A stretch of 33,743 bases of DNA from Flavobacteriaceae bacterium. GTDB lineage: Bacteria > Bacteroidota > Bacteroidia > Flavobacteriales > Weeksellaceae. The notes under the pieces were generated by a model that worked only from the letters and a program-made list of their open reading frames with translations, made no database searches and was not told the DNA's origin. Both the position numbers and the translations under genes were made by a program. The stretch covers positions 1 to 33,743 of the forward strand of contig JAISSC010000202.1 in the NCBI GenBank assembly GCA_031273305.1. Direction: 5' to 3'. Shown here one piece after another: positions 24,103 to 31,257 of this stretch. Each line of letters begins with the position of its first letter. The stretch's first letter is position 1.

Positions 24103-24792
24103 TTATAAGCAAGTTTGCTCTCCCGAACAGACCTTATATAACTCAAAGTTTAAAATAAAGGTAACATCAGCCAGTCCCAGATAGTTGGAATTTCTGGCAT
24201 ATGCTAAACGAGAAGGAACGATAATTACGCCTTGTAGCTTATCATAAGGATCATTTTTTCCTTTCCCGGTAGGTTTGAAATTTTTTAATCCGTTCACTAT
24301 ACCTTTAATAGTATAGTAATTGTCATCATAGGTAGAATTTTCAGGTTTTTTGTAGAAAAAAGGATTTTCCTGAGCAACTCCTATATTGTCAATCGAGCTG
24401 GAAGCCGTGTATAAGTAAGTATATCCGTTTCCACCCTCAGTGGCGGTAAAATATTTGAGGGTGTAATGAATAAGGATGTTATTTTCTCCATCAGGATTTT
24501 CTCCATCTCCCGCCGAAGCCTCAGCGTTTACAACATACCAGAATCCGGAGGGGTCTTTCTTTGCATTTTTACTTAGAGGGTCTTTATCATCGGAAGTAAC
24601 AGTATCCGAGAATTTCGTTACTTTTCCCAGATCATCAAAATAATAATTATCCAGAAAGTTTATGATGGCAGCATCGTCGGCTGCGTTCTGTTCTTCAATT
24701 GATAAAGTTTTCACCTCATCATCATCGCTTTTGCAGGAAGAAAAGAAAGCCAGAGAAATTATGCAGCCTGCCAGAAGAATTTTTTTAATCAT
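24103..24792 (-). CDS. FKBP-like peptidyl-prolyl isomerase lipoprotein
   Basis: The 229-residue protein is a lipoprotein: its signal ends FSSC (Cys20) followed by KSDDDE, a surface-export type signal in Flavobacteriia. A helix with IEEQNAADDAAIINFLDNYY (32-51) is typical of GldI-like FKBP lipoproteins of this phylum. The FKBP fold covers about 105-220: NILIHYTLKYFTATE, PFFYK, IVNGLKNFK, GVIIVPSRLAYA and DVTFILNFELYKV. Several aromatic residues that form the FKBP active site are not obvious, so isomerase activity is uncertain. It may serve folding of secreted proteins. The terminal CSGEQTCL has two extra cysteines. Confidence 0.78.
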   Translation of the reverse strand: MIKKILLAGCIISLAFFSSCKSDDDEVKTLSIEEQNAADDAAIINFLDNYYFDDLGKVTKFSDTVTSDDKDPLSKNAKKDPSGFWYVVNAEASAGDGENPDGENNILIHYTLKYFTATEGGNGYTYLYTASSSIDNIGVAQENPFFYKKPENSTYDDNYYTIKGIVNGLKNFKPTGKGKNDPYDKLQGVIIVPSRLAYARNSNYLGLADVTFILNFELYKVCSGEQTCL

Positions 24793-24860
24793 GTGAATAA
24801 ATATATTAAATTTAGGTGCTAAATTACGATTTAATTTAAAATTGCTAAATTTTATTGTGC

Positions 24861-25241
24861 ATGAGGATAGATAAATTTTTATGGTGTATTCGTTTTTATA
24901 AAACCAGAGCTATTGCTACCGAAGAATGTAAAAAGAATAGGGTATTATCGGAAGATATACCATTGAAGCCTTCCAGAGAAGTAATTGTAGGGTCGATATA
25001 TACCGTTAGAAAAAATCAGATAAATTATAGAATTCAGGTAATTCAACTTCCTGCCGGTCGGGTAGGAGCAAAATGCGTTTCCTTATATATTAAGGATTTA
25101 ACGGAGCCTGAACAGATAGAAATTATGAAAACCCGAATGCAGGCTCAAAATTATTACAGACAAAAAGGATTGGGACGCCCCACCAAGAAAGACAGGCGAA
25201 ATCTGGAAGATTATATACCGGATTGGGATGATGATGAGTAG
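24861..25241 (+). CDS. S4-domain RNA-binding protein (Hsp15-like)
   Basis: I start this at the ATG giving MRIDKFLWCIRFYKTRAIAT (126 residues); an upstream TTG (24855) in the same frame only adds two residues and is unlikely. The S4 domain covers about 1-60 with the classic R-x-D-K-x-L-W opening and a basic helix. The C-terminal tail (about 95-126) is charged with GLGRPTKKDRR. Hsp15 (HslR) binds free 50S subunits carrying nascent chains after heat stress, and the Bacteroidota homologues share this layout. It is transcribed away from the FKBP-like lipoprotein and converges on shikimate kinase with only 8 bp between stop codons. Confidence 0.88.
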   Translation: MRIDKFLWCIRFYKTRAIATEECKKNRVLSEDIPLKPSREVIVGSIYTVRKNQINYRIQVIQLPAGRVGAKCVSLYIKDLTEPEQIEIMKTRMQAQNYYRQKGLGRPTKKDRRNLEDYIPDWDDDE

Positions 25242-25249
25242 AGGATTAA

Positions 25250-25768
25250 TTACCCTGATATTTTTAAAAGAGCAATAATTTCATTGCAGGTCTCTTCTAC
25301 GGATCTATGATTAATGTTGATCTTATATTTAGCTTTTTCGTAGTAAGGAGAACGCTCAAATAGATGCTTGGCTATAAATTCCTCTATATTTTCATCATTT
25401 AAATGGGAAATAAGCGGACGGTGTTCTTTTTCGGGAATCAATCTTTTAGCTAGTTCTAAAGGATTCATTTTTAAGTAAAAAGAAATGCTTTTATCATTAA
25501 TCAAATCCATGTTATCATGATAAACCGGAGTGCCTCCGCCTAAACTTAGTACTATATTATCTTTATTTAAAATCTCCCTTAAACAGGAATTTTCCACTTT
25601 GCGGAAATAAATTTCACCTTTTCCTGAAAAGAGTTCCGTAATTGACCTTTTTTCGTTGGAAATAATATAATCATCCAGGTCAATGAAAACAAAATTCAGA
25701 TATTTGGCTAATAGTTTTCCAACGGTAGTTTTACCACTTCCCATGTAACCGGTCAGAGAAATAATCAT
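25250..25768 (-). CDS. aroK: Shikimate kinase
   Basis: The 172-residue enzyme uses ATP to phosphorylate shikimate in aromatic amino acid synthesis. The P-loop GYMGSGKT is at 7-14, DLDD with D30 and D32 binds magnesium and shikimate, R57 (IYFRKVE) and GGG (77-79 in SLGGGTP) bind shikimate, and R117 in EHRPLI is the lid arginine. The frame stays open for 59 codons further upstream, across the first tRNA, but the ATG at 25768 (MIISLTGYMG) is the correct start because the P-loop then sits at its normal place. It appears to be a single gene; its leader region overlaps the tRNA promoter region on the other strand. Confidence 0.95.
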   Translation of the reverse strand: MIISLTGYMGSGKTTVGKLLAKYLNFVFIDLDDYIISNEKRSITELFSGKGEIYFRKVENSCLREILNKDNIVLSLGGGTPVYHDNMDLINDKSISFYLKMNPLELAKRLIPEKEHRPLISHLNDENIEEFIAKHLFERSPYYEKAKYKININHRSVEETCNEIIALLKISG

Positions 25769-25811
25769 AACATGAAATATTTCCGCAAATATGAGATTTT
25801 TTTTCAGATTA

Positions 25812-25842
25812 TTTGGATAGCCAAAAAAAGTAATTATATTTG
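25812..25842 (+). promoter_or_regulatory. Promoter of the tRNA-Lys cluster
   Basis: TTTG (25812-25815), a 19-base spacer and TATATTTG (25835-25842) match the consensus exactly, 34 bp before the first tRNA. It should drive the whole tRNA cluster. Confidence 0.8.
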
Positions 25843-25876
25843 CACTCGCTAAAAATTTTGGCGAACATTGAGTAAA

Positions 25877-25949
25877 GACTTGGTAGCTCAGTTGGTAGAG
25901 CACAACACTTTTAATGTTGGGGTCCTGGGTTCGAGCCCCAGCCAAGTCA
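25877..25949 (+). tRNA. tRNA-Lys (UUU), copy 1
   Basis: The 73-base cloverleaf has acceptor arms GACTTGG and CCAAGTC with discriminator A, D-arm with GTTGGTAGAGC, anticodon stem CAACA/TGTTG with loop CTTTTAA (anticodon TTT at 25910-25912), and T-loop GTTCGAG. The CCA end is not encoded (CAC follows the acceptor stem). Confidence 0.96.
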
Positions 25950-25984
25950 CTTTAGATAAAAAAACGTAATCGAGGTTAAAGAAA

Positions 25985-26032
25985 GATTTGGTAGAGCAAC
26001 TGACTCTTAATCAGTGGGTCTTTTCGGAGTCA
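25985..26032 (+). pseudogene. Deleted tRNA-Lys(CUU) remnant
   Basis: From 25988 the sequence matches the tRNA-Lys(CUU) at 26182-26254: TTGGTAGAGCAACTGACTCT through GTGGGTC, then skips the T-arm and resumes at TTCGGAGTCA. The 5' acceptor arm and most of the D-arm are also missing, so it cannot fold. The flanking spacers on both sides are near-identical (25950-25984 and 26033-26066), showing tandem duplication followed by deletion. Confidence 0.85.
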
Positions 26033-26066
26033 CTTTAGATAAAAAACATAATCGAGGTTAAAGAAA

Positions 26067-26139
26067 GACCTGGTAGCTCAGTTGGTAGAGCACAACACTT
26101 TTAATGTTGGGGTCCTGGGTTCGAGCCCCAGCCAGGTCA
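26067..26139 (+). tRNA. tRNA-Lys (UUU), copy 2
   Basis: Identical to copy 1 except for one base pair in the acceptor stem: GACCTGG with CCAGGTC in place of GACTTGG with CCAAGTC. The pair change is compensatory, so both copies look functional. The anticodon TTT is at 26100-26102. Confidence 0.96.
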
Positions 26140-26181
26140 CAAAGAGTTGCTTGAGTGTAATCTCAGGCTTTTCTTGTTTTA

Positions 26182-26254
26182 GGCTCCGTAGCTCAGTTGG
26201 TAGAGCAACTGACTCTTAATCAGTGGGTCAAGGGTTCGACCCCCTTCGGAGTCA
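26182..26254 (+). tRNA. tRNA-Lys (CUU)
   Basis: The 73-base cloverleaf has acceptor GGCTCCG/CGGAGTC (one G-T pair), anticodon loop CTCTTAA with anticodon CTT at 26215-26217, and T-arm AGGGTTCGACCCCCT. Discriminator A; CCA is not encoded. Confidence 0.95.
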
Positions 26255-26257
26255 CTA

Positions 26258-26296
26258 CCCCTGAAACCTAATTCTAGCAAGGGTTTCAGGGTTTTT
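26258..26296 (+). terminator. Terminator of the tRNA cluster
   Basis: CCCTGAAACC (26259-26268) and GGTTTCAGGG (26282-26291) form a perfect 10-bp stem, followed by five T residues, directly after the last tRNA. Confidence 0.9.
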
Positions 26297-26366
26297 AAAG
26301 ATAACTTCACGGCGTGTAATTACTTGGAAAGGACATCAGAAACGGCATCCAAAAAGTAATAGACCT

Positions 26367-27372
26367 TTATTTTTTTGTTGAATATGCCTGTTCAGGATGA
26401 TTGATCATTTCAGGATATTTATATTTTAACAGGTTATCTTCTAATAATGGCTTTATAAAATTCCGAGCAATATACTTTTCAGTTCTACCTAATAATTCTG
26501 CAAGTTCTCTTTTTTTGAAATCTCTAATCGAACATATTTCTAAAATTATATTTGATATTTCATTTTTATCATTAGCTCTATGACCCAAATTATTAATCTT
26601 TTCTTGTAAATCTTTAGGTATAGGTTGTGCACTAAGGTCGGTAGGTTGTGCACTAAGGTTAGTAGGTTGTGCACTAAGGTCAGTAGGTTGGGCACTAAGG
26701 TCGGTAGGTTGGGCACTAAGGTCAGTAGGTTGGGCACTAAGGTTGGTAGGTTGGGCACTAAGGTCGGTAGGTTGGGCACTAAGGTTGGTAGGTTGGGCAC
26801 TAAGGTCAGTAGGTTGGGCACTAAGGTTGGTAGGTTGGGCACTAAGGTATTTTTCATTATTTATCAATGATATTAATGATTGGGAAGGAACGTAATAGGT
26901 AAACTTATTTTTACCTCTTTGTTCCAATAATTTCAATTCTTTCAATTTTCTTAAGTCTTTGTTTGATATTATAGACTTAGTACCATTTATTTGACGAGCA
27001 GCAGAATTATCAATAGCTCTTACTTCTCTAATAAAAATTAATATTCTTTTTTGATTATCATTTAATCGAAATGTATCAAATAATTTAAGCCATTCCAAAT
27101 CCTCTTCATTCAATAAGTGATGTAAAAGTAATCGTACAGTGAATCTATTATCTTCTCTGTTGCTTTCAAAAGTAGGAGGCAACATACCAAAGTTCTCCAT
27201 TAATTTTCTCATTGTTCTTATACCACTTCCTTTTGTTTCAGCTAAATTTGTTTCATGGAAAATGGCTGCTATAAACGGGTTTCTGTTTATAGATCCGGGT
27301 TCGCCTAATTTATCTTCTGTTTTTAAGGAAAAACCGGGATTGCTGATTTCAATTCTCTCTGGTACTTAGTCC
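26367..27372 (-). pseudogene. 5'-truncated ATP-binding regulator (RecG/AlbA_2-type) with repeat tract
   Basis: Read on the minus strand, the frame is open from 27372 and encodes the end of a HATPase_c_4/AlbA_2-type regulator: RIEISNPG, then INRNPFIAAIFHETNLAETKG, then SGIRTMRKLMENFGM, the usual C-terminal block. An in-frame TAA lies just before it, and no ATG occurs until 27212, in the middle of the conserved domain (281 residues from there). The N-terminal DNA-binding and ATP-binding parts are absent, so I call it a remnant, though a short protein from 27212 could still be made. Winged-helix-like segments follow (NKDLRKLKELKLLEQRG), then eleven LSAQPT(D/N) repeats and a final HTH-like stretch (FKKRELAELLGRTEKYIARN). 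Confidence 0.7.
26619..26849 (-). repeat. 21-bp minisatellite, 11 copies
   Basis: Eleven head-to-tail 21-bp units code on the minus strand for LSAQPT plus D or N. There are no spacers. Variation is almost all at the D/N codon and a synonymous Ala codon (GCA in the copies nearest 26640, GCC in the rest). Copy-number change would keep the frame, since 21 is divisible by three. Confidence 0.92.
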
Positions 27373-27402
27373 ATCGAATTTTCCCATGTCTATCAGCTTT
27401 TT

Positions 27403-27651
27403 CTATTTTTCAAGTTCTAACCCCTGATCCTTAAGCCTTTCTTTAAGTCTTTCACCGTACTCTATCAAGCTACTAGCAACAGTCTTGTAATTTTTTTCGT
27501 TAAAAAAAGAAGCTGCTGAGGTAATAGTCTTACCTTTCTTTCTAGCATAATTAAAGTAATTTATTTTCATTAATTTTGCCATAGCCTTATCAGTTAAGGA
27601 TAATTCATCTGCTATCCTTAATATCTGTTGTTCAATCTCCTGTCGTGTCAT
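27403..27651 (-). CDS. Small protein of unknown function, possibly HTH-like
   Basis: I do not recognise this 82-residue ORF. It opens MTRQEIEQQILRIADELSLT, then KAMAKLMKINYFNYARKKG (about 22-40) looks like a recognition-helix region of a small DNA-binding protein, and the rest is a charged helix (SLIEYGERLKERLKDQG). It lacks a signal peptide or membrane segment. It lies between the truncated regulator (31 bp away) and the ridA operon. It could be an intact small regulator or the leftover N-terminus of a larger gene lost in the same rearrangement. The 120 bp upstream shows no clear promoter. Confidence 0.5.
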   Translation of the reverse strand: MTRQEIEQQILRIADELSLTDKAMAKLMKINYFNYARKKGKTITSAASFFNEKNYKTVASSLIEYGERLKERLKDQGLELEK

Positions 27652-27771
27652 TTTTTTCTGTTTTTTAAAGATTCCATAATTATATAAATTATCTCAAAAT
27701 TGAACTACAAAAGTAACAGGAAAAATGTAATAATCCAAAATCCAAAGTTTCTGTGCAGAATCTCAGGATGA

Positions 27772-28194
27772 TTATTTTTGAGTTTTTAATACTCTGTTTT
27801 GTAGCCATTCCACTATTCTCGCTCCTAACCATGAGAAGGGGAAAAAGATAAAAAACATGCTGATTTTATACCATGTAGGGTGTCCTTTGAAAATAGATAC
27901 TTCGGCGATGGCTATTAATAGTAAAAGGAAGCCTATCAGCATTGCATAGGCTTTGGGGGCTTTTTTTACGATTAGGGCGCAAATTACGCCTCCTAAGAGA
28001 GAACCCACTCCGGAGGAGATCAACAGGGCTATAAAAAATTCTCCCTTTGCCGTCCTGACGATGGATGTCCAGTATTCTATGGGCAGTCCTTTGTAGTCAT
28101 AAGGAATCCAGTAAGAATTTATCATAACGGAAAAGGTGATAAGGGTAATAGCTACCAGGATTCCCAGTAAAACTGCAAGCGTATTTCTAATCAT
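27772..28194 (-). CDS. Four-helix integral membrane protein of unknown function
   Basis: The 140-residue protein has four predicted membrane segments at about 4-26, 51-76, 80-102 and 109-128, with an extracytoplasmic loop after the first (NSYWIPYDYKGLPIEYW). The helix GVGSLLGGVICALIVKKAPK has a small-residue pattern suited to helix packing. I recall no assigned function. It starts 13 bp after ridA and is probably translated from the same mRNA. The tail is basic (QNRVLKTQK), facing the cytoplasm. Confidence 0.75.
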   Translation of the reverse strand: MIRNTLAVLLGILVAITLITFSVMINSYWIPYDYKGLPIEYWTSIVRTAKGEFFIALLISSGVGSLLGGVICALIVKKAPKAYAMLIGFLLLLIAIAEVSIFKGHPTWYKISMFFIFFPFSWLGARIVEWLQNRVLKTQK

Positions 28195-28207
28195 TTTTTT
28201 ACTTTTT

Positions 28208-28585
28208 TTATTCGGAAGCGATTACTGATATTTCAATGGAAACATTTTTAGGCAGGGCGGAAACTTGTACGCATTCTCTTGCCGGGAAGTTTTCGGAAAA
28301 GTATGAGGCATAGATTTCATTTACTTTGGCGAAGTCGTTCATATCGGTCAGGAAGATAGTGGTTTTACATACCTGATTCCATGAAAGTTCTGCTTCGGTG
28401 AGCAGGGCTTCAATGTTCTTCATTACCTGTCGGGTTTGTTCTTCTATGGTAACCGGGATTTGCCTTGTTTCAGGGTCAACGGGGATTTGTCCTGAAACGA
28501 AAAGGAAATTATGAGTTTTAACGGCTTGGGAATAAGGCCCTATGGCTGCCGGAGCCTTGTCTGTGTTTATATTCTTTCGAGTCAT
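28208..28585 (-). CDS. ridA: RidA family enamine/imine deaminase
   Basis: This 125-residue cytoplasmic enzyme hydrolyses reactive enamines and imines such as 2-aminoacrylate produced by PLP enzymes. The signature GPYSQA is at 16-21, Arg103 in PARECVQVSALP is the carboxylate-binding arginine with Cys105 next to it, and Glu118 completes the active site. The length is standard. It lies 41 bp downstream of lptD and 13 bp upstream of a membrane protein gene. A TACCTTTG box in the gap suggests that ridA can also be transcribed on its own. Confidence 0.94.
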   Translation of the reverse strand: MTRKNINTDKAPAAIGPYSQAVKTHNFLFVSGQIPVDPETRQIPVTIEEQTRQVMKNIEALLTEAELSWNQVCKTTIFLTDMNDFAKVNEIYASYFSENFPARECVQVSALPKNVSIEISVIASE

Positions 28586-28610
28586 GGTTTTTATATTTTG
28601 TTTGAATTTG

Positions 28611-28618
28611 CAAAGGTA
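28611..28618 (-). promoter_or_regulatory. Candidate -7 box for ridA
   Basis: The minus strand reads TACCTTTG, matching TAnnTTTG, 25 bp before the ridA ATG, in the 41-bp gap after lptD. No good -33 box is visible, so it is a weak call. Confidence 0.35.
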
Positions 28619-28626
28619 CGGATTTT

Positions 28627-31203
28627 TTAAAAACCACTTTGATCATTAAAGTTTTTTGCTTCATATTTTAGGGCATCTCTTAATATTGATGCTTTGATTC
28701 CTATGTAGAAGTTCCATGTTCTGTTGTAACTGGATGAGATCGGTGCCCAGTCAAAGTTGATATTGAAACTTCTCAGGTCTCTCATGAGACTTAGCCGTGT
28801 GTATCCGAGCTTTTTGGTATCCATATCATAATTGGTGGATGCCGTAATTTTCCAGTAGGGAGAAGGAGAGATTTCTCCGCTCAGGTTGACGGTGGCGGAA
28901 ACACGGGCATCCCGGTTATATTCACGAGTTGATGTATAGTTAACTCCTATGTCCAGCCTCCACGGGATGTTAAAACGGGCATAGTCGTTGTCATCGAAAT
29001 AATATTTTTCATATCGTATGGTTCCCTGTTTTTTATAGGTACGGTTTTTCTTTTCTCCGAAAAGGGAAGGCTCCAGAGAGAAATTTAGCCCCATAGTATA
29101 GCTGGCTATTGAAAAATGCCCGAACTCGTCTACTTCATGTCCGGTAACGGATTCAGGGGTGTCGAACACAATCTTATAAGGATTGATCCTCATGGCATAG
29201 TTTACTCTTAGCTTAGAGTTGAACAGAGAGGTGGAACCGGTTGCATAGATAGGGCTCCAGTTCAGAGAATCTGCGGCAAAGTTATATGAAGTGTTGATAT
29301 TTAAAGATTCGAGCAGTTTTATCTTTTTTACTCCGCTGGTTTCCTTTTTGCTTCGTACTTTCATTTCGAGGTTGTTGGCGAATGACAGGTTAACGGAGCT
29401 GCTCTCATAACTGGAAGGTGCACCCATTACACCTCTTTCAAAGTAGGAATATTTTATTTCTTTCCCGTCTTTATCTGTATACGTTCCGTAGTATCCCCAT
29501 GAATCTTTGGAGAAATCGGGCATATAGTTATAGCTTATGGTAGGGGAGATCATGTGTCGGATAGCCTGAATCATTCCTCCCTTTTTGAAATTAGCCATTC
29601 CGTACAGGGTAGTGGTCAAATTAAGCGAACCGTCGAAAGTTCTGTATGTTTTGAATCCGTTTTTATCTATTGTCAGCGTTTGGTTCGTAAGAGAGTCATA
29701 CTCTTTCCTGATGGTTTTTGTAGTCCAGATTTCTTTGTAATTCCCGGTTACCCCTAATTGAAAGTAGGAAAACAGGGTCGTGGTGGTACCTAAACTGGTA
29801 GAGTTCCTCATACCGTTTCTGGAATCGTCAAACATTCGGGAAGAGAACATGTCTTCCGTAGTGGTTGTTACGGAGTTCTGCAGGTTCATTTTGTAATCCA
29901 TATACAGGTTATGGAGTATGTTTCTTTTTGGTCCGGATTTAGGTTTAAAAGGATATATCTGAGGCATGGTCACGGACAGGTTGGGAAGTGTCATCGAGAC
30001 CTGCCCTGATGAGATATTTTGTGAGGCAGAGGTGTTCAATGAAACCGTTAAAGGGTTGTTGTTGAACCTTTTGACCAGAGAGATGGAAGAAGAGGTCTGA
30101 TTATTGTTCACGTTTCCATATAGGGCATTTTGATTATATATGCTGTTGTTGTAATAATTTTGGCTCATAAAGTTAACTGAGGCATTGAAAGACAGATTGG
30201 GATTGGCTTTGGGGTCTTGGGAATGTGTCCAGAGTGCTCTGTAATTTTTGACTTCGGAATAGTCGCTTAATCCTTTAGTACTGTTAATGTTTTTCTCATA
30301 AATTAGGTTAAGGTTTCCTGAATATTTATATCTTTTGAGGTATCTGATGCGGTTATCGACCATCCAGCTCCCTTTGGTATATACTCCAAACCGGGTTTCC
30401 AAATCCAGATATTCTCCCATCGGGATATAAATTCCCCATCTTTCCAGATAAAACCCTTTGGACTGTCGCTCTCCGAAAGTACCTATCAGTATGCCGGCTT
30501 CGCGGTTCTTTCCTGAGGAGGGCAGATACAGGAAAGGGAGCATAAAAGGAGTAGGCACTTGTTCTATGTACATGGTCGTAGGCCCGGCAACTATGGTTTT
30601 CTTGTTTTTTCCGGTGATTAGTTTTAGTTTATTGGTGGAAAGGTGATAGTCGGGGAGGGAATCTTTTTTTGCTTTAAAATATTCATCGGTGGTCATAATA
30701 CTCCTCCTCATGTAATAGTCCTGATCGTTCATTCTTTTAGCCTTTTCTGCAAGTATAGCCATTTCGTCTTCTTCCGTCCTCACGTGAAAGGCTGTTCCTT
30801 GTTTGGTGTTCATGTTGAGCATTGCCTCTGTGTATTCAAAGTTCTTTCCGCCTTGTGTAAATTTGATATGATCGATGATTCTTCCCAAGCTGTCTACTTT
30901 TCCTCTGGCAAATACGTCTCCCGTGTTCCAGTCCATAACGATATAATCGGCATCAATAGACATATCCTGATAGGTTACCTTTGCATTGTGAATGAGATAA
31001 GTTAATTTTTTTGAGAAGATATTTCTGATTTCATCTCCCTGAGTATTTATCACGTCTTCCAATTTTTCTTTTTGTATTTTTATTGTGTCAGCAGATATTT
31101 GGGAAGAATCGGGAACATTTTTCCCATCATCCTGTGCTAACAGAATGTTAAAAATTAGAAAGAATTGACAAAGTATATTATATTTGAGTTTTGAATTCGT
31201 CAA
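28627..31203 (-). CDS. lptD: LPS assembly outer-membrane protein LptD
   Basis: This large outer-membrane protein has an OstA/LptA-like N-terminal domain (about 50-190, with AKVTYQDMSIDADYIVMDW and GDVFARGKVD), then a long barrel rich in aromatic strands (from about 235 to the end). LptD with LptE inserts lipopolysaccharide into the outer leaflet. The Bacteroidota form lacks several features of the enterobacterial protein. No ATG fits the start. I choose TTG at 31203, giving the signal peptide TNSKLKYNILCQFFLIFNIL followed by LAQ; a TTG at 31245 is the alternative (872 residues). A TAATTTTG box at 31233-31240 would make the upstream start unlikely. It is divergent from the amidase. Confidence 0.87.
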   Translation of the reverse strand: MTNSKLKYNILCQFFLIFNILLAQDDGKNVPDSSQISADTIKIQKEKLEDVINTQGDEIRNIFSKKLTYLIHNAKVTYQDMSIDADYIVMDWNTGDVFARGKVDSLGRIIDHIKFTQGGKNFEYTEAMLNMNTKQGTAFHVRTEEDEMAILAEKAKRMNDQDYYMRRSIMTTDEYFKAKKDSLPDYHLSTNKLKLITGKNKKTIVAGPTTMYIEQVPTPFMLPFLYLPSSGKNREAGILIGTFGERQSKGFYLERWGIYIPMGEYLDLETRFGVYTKGSWMVDNRIRYLKRYKYSGNLNLIYEKNINSTKGLSDYSEVKNYRALWTHSQDPKANPNLSFNASVNFMSQNYYNNSIYNQNALYGNVNNNQTSSSISLVKRFNNNPLTVSLNTSASQNISSGQVSMTLPNLSVTMPQIYPFKPKSGPKRNILHNLYMDYKMNLQNSVTTTTEDMFSSRMFDDSRNGMRNSTSLGTTTTLFSYFQLGVTGNYKEIWTTKTIRKEYDSLTNQTLTIDKNGFKTYRTFDGSLNLTTTLYGMANFKKGGMIQAIRHMISPTISYNYMPDFSKDSWGYYGTYTDKDGKEIKYSYFERGVMGAPSSYESSSVNLSFANNLEMKVRSKKETSGVKKIKLLESLNINTSYNFAADSLNWSPIYATGSTSLFNSKLRVNYAMRINPYKIVFDTPESVTGHEVDEFGHFSIASYTMGLNFSLEPSLFGEKKNRTYKKQGTIRYEKYYFDDNDYARFNIPWRLDIGVNYTSTREYNRDARVSATVNLSGEISPSPYWKITASTNYDMDTKKLGYTRLSLMRDLRSFNINFDWAPISSSYNRTWNFYIGIKASILRDALKYEAKNFNDQSGF
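31179..31186 (+). promoter_or_regulatory. -7 box of the amidase gene, inside lptD
   Basis: TATATTTG on the plus strand lies 72 bp before the amidase ATG and inside the 5' end of lptD on the other strand. A TAATTTTG on the minus strand at 31240-31233 could serve lptD. The two divergent promoters would overlap, with a total gap of 12-54 bp between genes. Confidence 0.5.
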
Positions 31204-31257
31204 AGTAAGTAAATTCAGAAAAATTTTAGTGTCAAAATTAATCAAAAAAAAGAACTA

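Noticed and set aside
25769-25945. N-terminal extension of shikimate kinase by 59 residues
   Set aside because: The extension runs through tRNA-Lys and its promoter on the other strand, and would push the P-loop to residue 66; MIISLTGYMG is the normal start.
26619-26849. Regular direct repeats suggesting a CRISPR array
   Set aside because: The units are 21 bp head to tail with no spacers and encode protein in frame; no cas genes are near.
26546-26870. Long open frames on both strands with repeated LVPNL or RLGTKV units
   Set aside because: These are other-frame readings of the 21-bp minisatellite; the minus-strand frame reading LSAQPT continues into conserved sequence on both sides and is the coding one.
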